From Luteibacter yeojuensis (GTDB lineage: Bacteria > Pseudomonadota > Gammaproteobacteria > Xanthomonadales > Rhodanobacteraceae): DNA of 64,000 nt. The position numbers were made by a program, and so were the translations under genes. The notes beneath the pieces are model-generated. The model saw only the letters and a program-made list of their open reading frames with translations, did no database searches and was not told where the DNA came from. This document shows, one piece after another, positions 8,664-17,803 of the stretch. The stretch covers positions 62,001-126,000 of the forward strand of contig NZ_JAAQTL010000002.1 of NCBI RefSeq assembly GCF_011742875.1, read 5' to 3'. Every line of letters starts with the position of its first letter. Positions within the stretch are counted from its first letter, which is position 1.

Positions 8664-9484
8664 ACGATGGTCACCTGGTTGACGTTGTTCTTCGGATCCG
8701 CCCAGAACGCTTCGTTGGCAAAACGCCCGAAAACCTCGCGTGGCAGGACAGGCGCGCGCTCGACGGCCTCGACCCTGGCGCGGACGGCGTGCAATCCCGG
8801 CATGCCCACGCGCGCATCGAATTCGTCGGCGCTGTACGCGATGTCGTCGAAGTCGTGCTCGAACCAGGGCTCGCCAAGGAACCGGTACACCGAGCGCATG
8901 GCCGCTTCGGGATCGCGTACCAGGCTCTCGTAGGTCAGCAGCAACAGGTGATCGCGCGCGTGCTCGCCGTAGAACGCTTCCTTGGTCGCCTGGTAGGCGA
9001 AACCGACCATGCCGCGCGGATCGGTCAGCGCTTCGATCCGCGAATACACCGTCGTATTGGTGTCGAAGCGGAACACCTTGCTGACGCTCACCGGTTGCTT
9101 GAGGACCAGCCGCTCCATGCTGTCGAGCACCCAGGCCAGCTGGCGCACGCAGGCGACGACTTTCACCCCGGGGAACAGGGTGTTGAGCAGCCCCATGCGG
9201 CTACACCACAGACGGCTCATGTCGAACACCGCTTCGGCGCGGGTATCGACGGCATAGAAATTCTCCACCAGGCCCCGCAGCATGGCCACGCGCTGTTCGT
9301 CCGTGACGTCGAAGGCGAAGTCGTTCTTGCTGCTGGCCTCGGCCATGACGACGCCCATGATGTCGGCCACGGGACTGGTCATGCCGGCGCGGAAGCGCGG
9401 GTTCTGGTTCAGGATGGCGGCGAGCAAGGTGGTGCCCGCGCGTGGCAGACCGGAGATGAAATGGAACCGGCGCTGTGCTGACAT
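8660..9484 (-). CDS. Sulfotransferase family protein
   Basis: A 274-residue PAPS-dependent sulfotransferase. The 5'-phosphosulfate loop is FISGLPRAGTTLLAAIL near the N terminus. The 3'-phosphate region is probably VKVVACVRQLAWVLDSMERL. A C-terminal FLGEPWFEHDFDDI matches bacterial PF13469-type sulfotransferases. The frame extends upstream into the LacI gene, but the ATG at 9484 has AGAGGAAAG just before it and starts exactly at the conserved fold. There is no signal peptide or membrane segment, so the enzyme is cytoplasmic. The acceptor is unknown. It is translationally coupled to the PAPS synthetase, and the locus context suggests a glycan or amino-sugar acceptor, but this is not shown by sequence. 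Confidence 0.88.
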   Translation of the reverse strand: MSAQRRFHFISGLPRAGTTLLAAILNQNPRFRAGMTSPVADIMGVVMAEASSKNDFAFDVTDEQRVAMLRGLVENFYAVDTRAEAVFDMSRLWCSRMGLLNTLFPGVKVVACVRQLAWVLDSMERLVLKQPVSVSKVFRFDTNTTVYSRIEALTDPRGMVGFAYQATKEAFYGEHARDHLLLLTYESLVRDPEAAMRSVYRFLGEPWFEHDFDDIAYSADEFDARVGMPGLHAVRARVEAVERAPVLPREVFGRFANEAFWADPKNNVNQVTIV

Positions 9485-9497
9485 GCGGTGCTTTCCT

Positions 9498-10508
9498 CTA
9501 TCGGGGTGCGGGTGCCGTGGATGCACGCAGGCGCATCTGGTAGTCCACTTGGACCATGCGGGGTTCGCCCTTGCCCAGCAGACCGAGCAGAAGCTCCTCC
9601 GTGGCTCGCTTGCCCATGTCGCGCACCGGCTGGTGAACGGTCGTGAGCAGGGGCCACACCTGTGTCGCGATCGTGGTGTCGTCGAAACCGCAGATGGATA
9701 CCTCCGCCGGTACCGCCACGCCGGCTTCGGCGGCGGCCCATATGGCACCGACGGCCATGTCGTCGTCGGCCGCGAAGATGGCCGTGGGACGCTCTTTCAG
9801 GCGCAGGAGCTGACGAGCGGCCTTCACGCCCGATTCGAACGAGAACTGGCCCTGGACCATGTAGTCGGCCCGTTCCGCCAGGCCCGCGCGCTTCAGTCCG
9901 TCGCGGTATCCCGCGAGGCGCCACACGCCCGCGCCATGCTTCGGGTCGCCGATGATGTGCGCGATGCGACGGTGTCCCAGCGCGACGAGGTGGTCCACCA
10001 TCGCCGCGGCGGCCTCGCGTTCCTGAAGGATGACGCCCGCGATGCCCTTGGGCTTGCGCGGCGCGATGGAAGCGAATGGCAGTCCCGTGTCACGCAGGTG
10101 CGCAAGCAGCGCCGGATGGTCCGTGATGGGCGGCGTGAGGATCAGGCCGTCGGGGCGGTGCCGCCACAGGATGCCCTCGACGCGTTCCATGAAATCCCGC
10201 GCCGTGGAGTCCAGGGGCTGCACCATCATGCTGTACTGCTGCGCCTCGCAGGCCTCCTGTACGCCGGCCTGCACCTCCATGATGTAGCTGGGGGACAGGT
10301 TGTCGTAGAGCAGCCCGATCATGAAGGACCGATTGGACGCCAGGCTGCGCGCCGACGTCAGCGGACGGTACTTCAGTTCGGCGACGGCGGCCATCACGCG
10401 GTCGCGCACTTCCCTGCGCACGCCCGGTTCCTGGTTGAGCACGCGTGAGACGGTCTTCTTCGACGTATCGGACGCACGAGCCACATCGTTGATGGTCACG
10501 CGCGACAT
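9498..10508 (-). CDS. LacI-family transcriptional regulator
   Basis: A 336-residue repressor. Residues about 4-24 (VTINDVARASDTSKKTVSRVL) are the LacI helix-turn-helix, followed by the hinge (KYRPLTSARSL) and a periplasmic-binding-protein-like effector domain. The domain includes GLLYDNLSPSY and DGLILTPP. The ATG at 10508 is chosen because homology starts there. It lies 10 bp downstream of the GH2 gene and 13 bp upstream of the sulfotransferase gene, inside the locus. It probably controls the locus through the palindrome at 21250-21263. The inducer is presumably an amino sugar or its phosphate (inference). Confidence 0.92.
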   Translation of the reverse strand: MSRVTINDVARASDTSKKTVSRVLNQEPGVRREVRDRVMAAVAELKYRPLTSARSLASNRSFMIGLLYDNLSPSYIMEVQAGVQEACEAQQYSMMVQPLDSTARDFMERVEGILWRHRPDGLILTPPITDHPALLAHLRDTGLPFASIAPRKPKGIAGVILQEREAAAAMVDHLVALGHRRIAHIIGDPKHGAGVWRLAGYRDGLKRAGLAERADYMVQGQFSFESGVKAARQLLRLKERPTAIFAADDDMAVGAIWAAAEAGVAVPAEVSICGFDDTTIATQVWPLLTTVHQPVRDMGKRATEELLLGLLGKGEPRMVQVDYQMRLRASTAPAPR

Positions 10509-10518
10509 GAAGGCCTCT

Positions 10519-13218
10519 TCAATGCTTCGTTCCCCGGACGACTCCCGCGGCGACCTGCTCCGCGGGCGTGTTCCAACCGGATACCTCGACCACCGTACCG
10601 GCCGTGCCTTGCGCCGGGTAGCGCGCCGTGAGCACGACGGACTCGCCGGGCCAGAGCGTGACGTCATTGTCAGACCACCTCACGGGCAGCGCAAGCTCGC
10701 CCTTCGCGCCGCGGCGAATGGCCAGGTGCTCCTGCACGGCGGCCGAGGGCGACGACGAGGGGATGGAAAGCGTCACCGTGGCGACCTCGTCGGCACCCTC
10801 GCGAGCAACGGAGGCATGGACCTCGCGGGTCGCCTTCGGCAAGGACGCCAGGGCGGTGAAATCGCCGTACTGCGTCACCGGCGTGAGATACCAGTTCGAC
10901 GTCGCCCAGTCGAGTTCGTCCTGGCGCGTGGACAGCCAGTAGACATTCCGGCTCACGGGCTTCCCGTCGGCGGCGGCGAGTTCCAGCTCGACGAAATAGA
11001 CCGGGGACAATCCCGCGACCGGCGGCAGGTCGAGCACCGGCTGCGCACGATTGCCCGGGAGTTCGATACGCGGCACCTGCTTCTCATAGCGCACGCTCCC
11101 GTCGAGGTTGCGGACCTTTACCGAAGCCCGCAGCCCATGGCGTTCGTCCAGCGTGTGGTTCACCACCACGATGGAACGCGAGTCGTACGAGTACTGGATG
11201 TGCACCGGTTCGTTGGCCTTCTTGGCACCGTAGTACGCACCGGCCGGATTCAGGTAGTAGTCGTAAAGGTGCCAATGCAGCGACGGCCAGGCGTTGTTGA
11301 GCATCCAGTAGATGACCCCGGTGGCGGGGTTCGCCGCCCCCATGCGTGCGTTGAAGGCTTCGAATTGCGCGCGCACGTTGTCGTAGTTGTCGAGCTGGGC
11401 CTTCGCCACGTAGTCGGCGAGGCCGGTGGGCGCGCCGTAGCGCTCCGCCAGCGCTGTGTCGAACGGGGTGAGCACGGCGAACGTCGACCAGTCGGCCGAG
11501 GCGTGATACTGCCGGGCCTCGGGATACTTCCATAGGGCCTCCTGCTCTTGCGCCGAGAGCATGCGCTGCACGTCCTCGAGCCGCGGAATAACCGCGCCGG
11601 CGCTGACTTCCGAATCGAAGCCGAACGCCGCGCCGAGCTTGTCCGCGTACCAGTACGACGGCGGAATCCAGTCGTACGGGCCCGCCATCTTCATGCCGGA
11701 CGGGCCGGCCTCGGCCGTCTTCTCGTCCACGGCGGCGGAGATGATGGGCAACGACCAGCCTTCGGCGCGGAGCGTGTCCGTGTACATCTTCGCGAGCTTC
11801 GGCGGCGGTGCGTGGTCGCTGCCGATGTAGAAGCCGATCACCGAGGGATGGTTGCGCAGCAGGCGGGCCTCGCTGGCCATGGAAGCCTGCGCCACGCGCA
11901 TGTCGGCATCGGTCCAGGGCTCGCCGCCCGTCTTCGCGGCGGCTTCCCATTTGTCGCAACATTCCCAGCCGGGCAGGACGAGGATGCCGTGACGGTCGGC
12001 CAGGTCGTAGAACCGGTCGCTCTCCAGCTTGCCTTCGCTACGGATGGCGTTGATGCCGAGGTTCGCCACATAGCCGAACTCGGCCTCCATGCGCGCGGGA
12101 TCGTCGCGCAGGAACATGTCGGGCGCCCAGCCGCCGCCGCGTATCAGCAGGGGCTGCCCGTTCACGATGAACTGGCGATAGCCCTGGCGGGTGAGCGTGG
12201 ACTCGACACGGCGCACGCCGAAGCTCGTCTCCGCCCGATCCGACAGTGCGCCGTCGACCGTCGCGGTCACCGCCATCCGGTACAGGGGGTGCTCGCCCAT
12301 GCCGATGGGCCACCACACCTTGGGACGGTCCAGCGTCACGGCCGGTGTCGATCCGGAGGCGAAGGACACGACCTTCGCCTCGCCTGGGGCGAGACGCACC
12401 GTCTGCCGCACCGGCGCATCGGCGACCGTACCCGAGACGGTGGTTTCGTGCGGCACCGTATCCAGGTTCGTCGCCGTGACGGTCACGGCCAGGGTCGCCT
12501 GCCCGAGGTCTGCCGACAACGTCGGGGCGACGTACGGCGCACTCAGCGCCACGGGGCCGGTCTGGACGACATCCACGCCGCGCCAGGGGCCCATGTTGTT
12601 GTCCGGCGGCGTGGGGTTCCAGTCCACCCAGCCGATGGACAGGCTCATTCGCGGGTCGCCGGGGTAAACCTTCAGGGCGACGGCATTGGCGCCGGCGCGC
12701 ACCCAATGCGTCACGTCGATGTCGTGCACGGGATAGGCTCCCGCGAGGTCCGCATGGTCGGCGACCTTCTGCCCGTTCACCCAGAGGTCCGCGCTCGCGA
12801 TGATGCCGCGGGTGCGCAGCAAGGTGTGTCGCGTCCCGGCGGCCTTCGCCAGGGTAAAGCCCGCGCGGTACCACCACGGCGTCACGAACAGGTTGCCGCT
12901 CGCGTCGGGTACCTGCACGGCGCGAAGGTTGTCGCTGTGGAACACGTCGAACTTGAAGACGTCGTTCTCCAGCAACCCGGCCATGACCGTCGCGCGGCCC
13001 GTCACCGGGTACCAGTCCTTCGTGGCGAAGCCGCTGGCGGAAATCGCCGCGCCGTCCTCCTGCGCTTTCGCGATGTCCTGGATCTGCCAGTGGCCGATCG
13101 GACTGACGGTGCCCGCCTCCGCGGCGACGCGCGTATCGGCATAGGTGGTGCGGGCCATCGCCACCGGGCCGGAGCCCAGGCCCATCGCGACGACGGCGGC
13201 AAGGACGATTCTCTGCAT
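10519..13218 (-). CDS. GH2 exo-beta-D-glucosaminidase-like glycoside hydrolase
   Basis: An 899-residue secreted GH2 enzyme with signal peptide (cleavage after AMA, about residue 22). A beta-sandwich and Ig-like domains precede the catalytic barrel, and a C-terminal beta domain follows. Where most GH2 enzymes have an Asn-Glu pair, this one has Ser467-Asp468 (YIGSDHAPPP). The candidate nucleophile is Glu537 in FDSEVSAG. From memory, the CsxA exo-chitosanase subfamily uses an equivalent Ser-Asp pair and a Glu about 70 residues later, so a chitosan/glucosamine-oligomer substrate is favoured over mannoside. It would release GlcN from non-reducing ends in the periplasm. The start ATG is followed directly by the signal peptide. 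Confidence 0.85.
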   Translation of the reverse strand: MQRIVLAAVVAMGLGSGPVAMARTTYADTRVAAEAGTVSPIGHWQIQDIAKAQEDGAAISASGFATKDWYPVTGRATVMAGLLENDVFKFDVFHSDNLRAVQVPDASGNLFVTPWWYRAGFTLAKAAGTRHTLLRTRGIIASADLWVNGQKVADHADLAGAYPVHDIDVTHWVRAGANAVALKVYPGDPRMSLSIGWVDWNPTPPDNNMGPWRGVDVVQTGPVALSAPYVAPTLSADLGQATLAVTVTATNLDTVPHETTVSGTVADAPVRQTVRLAPGEAKVVSFASGSTPAVTLDRPKVWWPIGMGEHPLYRMAVTATVDGALSDRAETSFGVRRVESTLTRQGYRQFIVNGQPLLIRGGGWAPDMFLRDDPARMEAEFGYVANLGINAIRSEGKLESDRFYDLADRHGILVLPGWECCDKWEAAAKTGGEPWTDADMRVAQASMASEARLLRNHPSVIGFYIGSDHAPPPKLAKMYTDTLRAEGWSLPIISAAVDEKTAEAGPSGMKMAGPYDWIPPSYWYADKLGAAFGFDSEVSAGAVIPRLEDVQRMLSAQEQEALWKYPEARQYHASADWSTFAVLTPFDTALAERYGAPTGLADYVAKAQLDNYDNVRAQFEAFNARMGAANPATGVIYWMLNNAWPSLHWHLYDYYLNPAGAYYGAKKANEPVHIQYSYDSRSIVVVNHTLDERHGLRASVKVRNLDGSVRYEKQVPRIELPGNRAQPVLDLPPVAGLSPVYFVELELAAADGKPVSRNVYWLSTRQDELDWATSNWYLTPVTQYGDFTALASLPKATREVHASVAREGADEVATVTLSIPSSSPSAAVQEHLAIRRGAKGELALPVRWSDNDVTLWPGESVVLTARYPAQGTAGTVVEVSGWNTPAEQVAAGVVRGTKH

Positions 13219-13222
13219 GGCG

Positions 13223-14584
13223 TCAATGCTCCCCGGTGGCAGTGCGCTGGATATCGAGCGATGCGAAAGGCCATGCGTCGTTCACCCGCGCCCACAGCGC
13301 GAAGACCACCAGGCCGGCGACGATCCATGCACCCGAAAGCAGCAGCGACAGCGCCGAAGCGGACACGTAGACGTACACCCAGCCCACCAGCGCGATGATG
13401 CAAGGTACCGGATAAAGCCATTGCCTGTAAGGCCGATGCAACTGTGGCTCCCTGCGGCGCAGGACGACGAGGGCGACGATCTGGGCGAGGGACTGCACCA
13501 GGATGGTCGCGGTCAGCAGCATGTTGATGACCTCGGTCAGGTCGAAGAAGGTGCCGATGGCCGTGACCGTGCCCATGGTCAGCAAGGCGACGTGAGGGAA
13601 GCCGTCCTTCGCATGGAGCCGGCCGAACGTCGAAAGGAAGACCTTGTCCCGCGCCGCCTCGAACGGCACGCGCGAGCCGCCGAGCAGGCCGGTGAAGACC
13701 GAGGCAAGCGCGGTGACGATGATGAGGGCGGTCATCACCGAGGCGGCCGCGTGCCCCCAGCTGCGTTCCACCACCAGCGACGCGACGGACTTGGACGTCG
13801 CGATCTCCTGCCACGGGGCCACCCCGAGCACGCTGATGTTGAGGAGCAGGTAGACCACCATCATCGCCGTGATCGAGATGATGATGGTACGCGGCATGGT
13901 ATGCCCGGGATCGCGCAACTCGTCGCCGATATACGCCGTCGTGTTGTAGCCCAGGTAGTCGTAGACACCGATGATGAGGCCTGCCCCGAGCCCGGCGAAG
14001 AAGCGGGGGCCGAACGCGCCCGGCGGGAAGTCGAAGGCGAGCCTGGCGTCGAAGTGCGAGAACCCGGCGGCCGCCACGCCGACGATCGAGACCAGCATGA
14101 TCGCCCACAGGGCGATGGTGATGACACGCACCGATTCGATCCGGCGGTACAGCATCCACGTCACCAGCACCGTCGCCGCCACGCCGACGAGGTGCGAGGT
14201 CCACCAGCCCATGCCGGGAAAGAAGAATTGCAGGTACTCCACCATGCCGATGATGCCCGTGGACATCAGCAGGGGGATGGCGAGCAGCATCGTCCAGATG
14301 AAGAGGAACGGCATGAGCTTGCCGGTACGTTCCTGGAAGGCCCTCCGGAGATACACATAGGTGCCGCCGGAGCCTGGCATGGCCGCGCCCAGCTCGGCCC
14401 ACACCAGCCCGTCGGCCATGGCCAGCAGGGCGCCCACGATCCACCCGACGATGGCCTGCGGACCGCCCATCGCCGCCACCATCAGCGGAATGGTGATGAA
14501 CGGGCCGATCCCGCACATCTGCGTCATGTTGATGGCGGTGCCCGAGAAGACACCGATCGACCGATGGAAGTGACGCTCGCTCAT
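13223..14584 (-). CDS. APC-superfamily permease
   Basis: A 453-residue inner-membrane transporter with about 12 hydrophobic segments. The N-terminal IGVFSGTAINMTQMCGIGPFITIP and GLVWAELGAAMPGSGGTYVYL are the conserved TM1 and TM2 regions of amino acid/polyamine/organocation permeases. GVYDYLGYNTTAYIGDEL corresponds to the TM6 region. It lies 4 bp upstream of the GH2 gene and 8 bp downstream of the TonB receptor gene. An APC carrier in a glycan locus is unusual. Candidate substrates are glucosamine, an aminated sugar acid or a glyco-amino acid, but none can be chosen from sequence. Confidence 0.88.
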   Translation of the reverse strand: MSERHFHRSIGVFSGTAINMTQMCGIGPFITIPLMVAAMGGPQAIVGWIVGALLAMADGLVWAELGAAMPGSGGTYVYLRRAFQERTGKLMPFLFIWTMLLAIPLLMSTGIIGMVEYLQFFFPGMGWWTSHLVGVAATVLVTWMLYRRIESVRVITIALWAIMLVSIVGVAAAGFSHFDARLAFDFPPGAFGPRFFAGLGAGLIIGVYDYLGYNTTAYIGDELRDPGHTMPRTIIISITAMMVVYLLLNISVLGVAPWQEIATSKSVASLVVERSWGHAAASVMTALIIVTALASVFTGLLGGSRVPFEAARDKVFLSTFGRLHAKDGFPHVALLTMGTVTAIGTFFDLTEVINMLLTATILVQSLAQIVALVVLRRREPQLHRPYRQWLYPVPCIIALVGWVYVYVSASALSLLLSGAWIVAGLVVFALWARVNDAWPFASLDIQRTATGEH

Positions 14585-14592
14585 GGGTTCCC

Positions 14593-17500
14593 CTACCACT
14601 GGCCGCGGATGCCGAACATGAACATGCGCTCGGAGAATGTCGAGTGCCCGGGCTGGTCCTTCCACGTCAGGTAATAACGCTGGTATTCGTTCGTCAGGTT
14701 CGTGCCGTTGAGGAATACTTCCAGCTGCTTGGCGAATTTATACGAGATGGACGCATCGATGTATTCCTGCGGAGCCTCGTACATCTCGAGGCCCGTGATG
14801 CCGCCGACACTATCGGCCACTGCGCGTCGCGAGCGGTAGTTGTACGCCACGCGGGCCTGGAAGCGATCGTCCTGGTACCAAAGAATGACGTTACCGGATT
14901 TGGTCGAATTGTCCTGGAACGGGATCTTCTTGCCGGCCAGATCCTTCTCGCCGGAGTTGCTGGGCGCGTACGTGGCATTCAGTTCCATGCCCGTCTTCGA
15001 GAGGATGCCCGGCAGGAAAGTGAAGCCCTGGCGGTAATCGAACTCAGCACCCTTGATGCTGTTGCCCGTGCCCTGCACGGGCTCGGTGATGACGATGCAG
15101 TGATTGCGCACCACGCCGTCCTCGTCGGGCAGCGTGCAGTTGGTCACGCTGCCGTTCTTGATGAAGCTGTCCACGTTGATGCGGAACAGCGCCAGGCTGA
15201 CCATGCTGGTGGGATTGATGTACCACTCCGCCGAGGCGCCGAAGTTGGTGGAGCGCCAGGGGTCGAGGTTCGGGTTGCCGGAGGACGTACCGTTGGCGAC
15301 GCGGAACACGGGCCCATCGGGCGTCTCGGCCAGCGAGTAGTTCAATTGCAGGCCGCCGCCCCAGGTGCTCAGGTCCAGCGGCATCATGTTCTTCGAATAC
15401 GCCAGGCGGAATTTCAGGCTGTCGGTCACGTCCAGGGCGAAGTTCGCCGAGGGCAGCACGTCCTGGTACGAGCGTTTGGTGATATCCCTGCCCACGTCCT
15501 CCGGTTCGTCGCCATAGGCACCCGGGTCGCCGCTGAGGTGCTGCGTCACGTCGAGCTTGCTGCGGATGAGGCGCACGCCCACGTTGCCGCTGTAGGGCAT
15601 GTCGCCGATCATCCCGTTGAAGTCGCCCTGCAGGTAACCCGATAGTTCCTTGAGTCGCACGCCCCAGGTGGTACCGGGTTCGCCCACCCGCACGGTATCC
15701 GGGTACAGCGACTTCCAGTAAGCCTCCGGGTTCTTCATGGCATCGGGGTCGATCGCCCAGAAGTCGATGCCGGAACCGAGCAGGTTGCGATAAGCCTTGA
15801 AATTGTTTGCCAGCGGCCCGGCGGTATTCGGCATGGAGATGGCCGACAACGGGCCCGCACGGAAGTAGCCCTGGTCGTTACCGGCGGTACACGAACCACT
15901 GTTCAACACCACGTCGGCGCCGACGTAGCGCACCAGGCAGCCGTTCGGATCGCTCGCACCCATCCCGGCATATACCGGCGTTTCGAACGTCCAGCCCTTG
16001 TTGCCCGCATCGCGGATGCTGTTGCGCACGCCGAACTCGAGCTTGAACCCATCGTTGAAGTCGAACTTGCCGTCGAAGCGCAAGGCGTTGAGGGCCACCT
16101 TGCGGTCATAGTTGCCGGACGATTCGAGCGTCTTCATGGTCCAGGCGGCAGGGTCCGCGAACGCCGCCGCCAGTTCCGCCGGCGTGCTGATCTTGAGGTA
16201 TCGGCCACGGAAGTCGGCCACGATGGGAAGGGTGTTCTGCGGGATGCCCCTGGGATTGAACACGCGGTTGCCGCCCAGTTCCTCGGGATACACCATCGTC
16301 CCGGGCGGCACCGCGTCGTCGGGCACGCCGTCCTTCAGCACGTTGGGCCACAGGGCGCCGTCCGAATCGGAGATATTGACGTCGGTTTCCTGCAGGGACT
16401 GCGACGCCGTGTCATGGATGCCGCGGAGCGAGGCGGTGAAGGGACCGCCGTTGTCGTAGTCCAGCTGCAGGTTCAGGTTCTTCGCCACGGAGAACTTGCG
16501 GATCATCGACGAATACGATTCGACGTCCCCCGGCCACTTCCGGTAGACCTGCGTGGTGTAGATATTCGACCCTTCCCAGCCGGGCTCGGGCGTGCCGTAC
16601 GAACCGAGCGCCGGCCGGCCGGTATCCCTCGACTGCAGCGGCACGTACGTCGCGCCTTGCCAGTTGGTGGAGTTGAACTGGACACCGACGTTCCGGTCGA
16701 ACTGGTGCTGCTGCGAGTAGAAGTAATCGCTGGTCAGGCTGAAGCCGTTGCCGATGTCGAACTGGAAGGACGCATTGCCGGACTTCCGCTGGCGCTGGGT
16801 GATGATCTGGTTGATGCCGAAGTTCTGGCTCCCCATGAACACGCCGTTCGACCGGCCGTCGCCGTTCACGTCCACGCTGCCATCGGCGTTCTGCACGATC
16901 TGCGACGGGATGGGCGCGTCGTTCCATGGCGTGAGGAAGCCGTTGTAGCCGCCGGCGCTCGCGGCGTTCTCGCCGTTGAGCACCACGCCGTACTGGTCCA
17001 GGCCTTCGGTGGAGTTCATGCGCCGGGTATCGGAGTAGTCGCCCGATATGAGGAAACCCCAGCGGCCATTGTCGTTATAGGCGAAGAGACCGTTCGCTTC
17101 GGGCCCCGTGTGCTTCGTGGTCGAGCCGCGCTCGCCGTTGGCCGAGTAACTGTACGTGAAGCCGGAAGGCAGGTCCCAGGGCCGGTAGGTATGCAGGTCG
17201 ATCGCACCGCTGATACCCGAATCGGTTTCGTTGGCGGTGGACGATTTGACCACGTCCGCGCCGTGGAACAGCGTCGACGGCAGCATGCTGAAGTCGGGTT
17301 GCTGGGAATCGATCTGGTCCGCGGTGATGAACACCTCGCCGTTGAGCATGGTGCCCACCTGCGGCAAGCCGCGAACGTCCACCGACGTACCCACGCCCGC
17401 GTCGCGGTTGATCTGCACGCCGGTGATGCGCTGGAGCGAATCGGTGATCGTCGTATCGGGCAGCGCGCCTATGTTCTCGGCGGTGATGCTGTCCTGGATC

Positions 17501-17766
17501 CTGTCGGCGTCGCGCTTCACGTCGATCGCCTTCATCTGCGACGCGCGGACGCCGGTGACCGTGACGCCGGAGAGATCGACAGCGCTCTTCGGGGCGTTCT
17601 TCGCCGGTGCCGAGGGCGGCGCTGCCTGGGTGGCCGTCGCCTGGGCGGGTGGCGCGTCCTGCTGCACGTCGAAGAAGGTGGAAGCGCCTGCCGACGTCGC
17701 GGCGACGGCGAGCAGTGTCGCCGTGATGGCGAACGACAAGGGATGCTTGCGAAGTGCTGTGGACAT
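14593..17766 (-). CDS. TonB-dependent receptor, Xanthomonas/Caulobacter carbohydrate type
   Basis: A 1057-residue outer-membrane receptor. The ATG at 17766 begins a signal peptide (ALRKHPLSFAITATLLAVAATSAGA). A Pro/Ala linker follows, then the probable TonB box/plug start (VTVTGVRASQMKAIDVKR) and the plug motif ALPDTTITDSLQRITGVQINRD. The remainder is a 22-strand-type barrel ending in an aromatic residue (FGIRGQW), as expected for BAM-assembled proteins. The plug resembles the TonB-Xanth-Caul family that imports plant and chitin-derived oligosaccharides. It probably moves chito- or glucosamine-oligosaccharides to the periplasmic GH20 and GH2 enzymes. No N-terminal signalling domain is present, so it does not control a sigma/anti-sigma pair. 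Confidence 0.93.
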   Translation of the reverse strand: MSTALRKHPLSFAITATLLAVAATSAGASTFFDVQQDAPPAQATATQAAPPSAPAKNAPKSAVDLSGVTVTGVRASQMKAIDVKRDADRIQDSITAENIGALPDTTITDSLQRITGVQINRDAGVGTSVDVRGLPQVGTMLNGEVFITADQIDSQQPDFSMLPSTLFHGADVVKSSTANETDSGISGAIDLHTYRPWDLPSGFTYSYSANGERGSTTKHTGPEANGLFAYNDNGRWGFLISGDYSDTRRMNSTEGLDQYGVVLNGENAASAGGYNGFLTPWNDAPIPSQIVQNADGSVDVNGDGRSNGVFMGSQNFGINQIITQRQRKSGNASFQFDIGNGFSLTSDYFYSQQHQFDRNVGVQFNSTNWQGATYVPLQSRDTGRPALGSYGTPEPGWEGSNIYTTQVYRKWPGDVESYSSMIRKFSVAKNLNLQLDYDNGGPFTASLRGIHDTASQSLQETDVNISDSDGALWPNVLKDGVPDDAVPPGTMVYPEELGGNRVFNPRGIPQNTLPIVADFRGRYLKISTPAELAAAFADPAAWTMKTLESSGNYDRKVALNALRFDGKFDFNDGFKLEFGVRNSIRDAGNKGWTFETPVYAGMGASDPNGCLVRYVGADVVLNSGSCTAGNDQGYFRAGPLSAISMPNTAGPLANNFKAYRNLLGSGIDFWAIDPDAMKNPEAYWKSLYPDTVRVGEPGTTWGVRLKELSGYLQGDFNGMIGDMPYSGNVGVRLIRSKLDVTQHLSGDPGAYGDEPEDVGRDITKRSYQDVLPSANFALDVTDSLKFRLAYSKNMMPLDLSTWGGGLQLNYSLAETPDGPVFRVANGTSSGNPNLDPWRSTNFGASAEWYINPTSMVSLALFRINVDSFIKNGSVTNCTLPDEDGVVRNHCIVITEPVQGTGNSIKGAEFDYRQGFTFLPGILSKTGMELNATYAPSNSGEKDLAGKKIPFQDNSTKSGNVILWYQDDRFQARVAYNYRSRRAVADSVGGITGLEMYEAPQEYIDASISYKFAKQLEVFLNGTNLTNEYQRYYLTWKDQPGHSTFSERMFMFGIRGQW

Positions 17767-17803
17767 GAGCCGTGACCTCGTGACTGTTGCCTTTCGGGAA
17801 CGC

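Noticed and set aside
11548..13398. Plus-strand open frame of 616 codons
   Set aside because: It is antisense to the GH2 gene and runs past its start. No recognisable motif, and composition is typical of a shadow frame.
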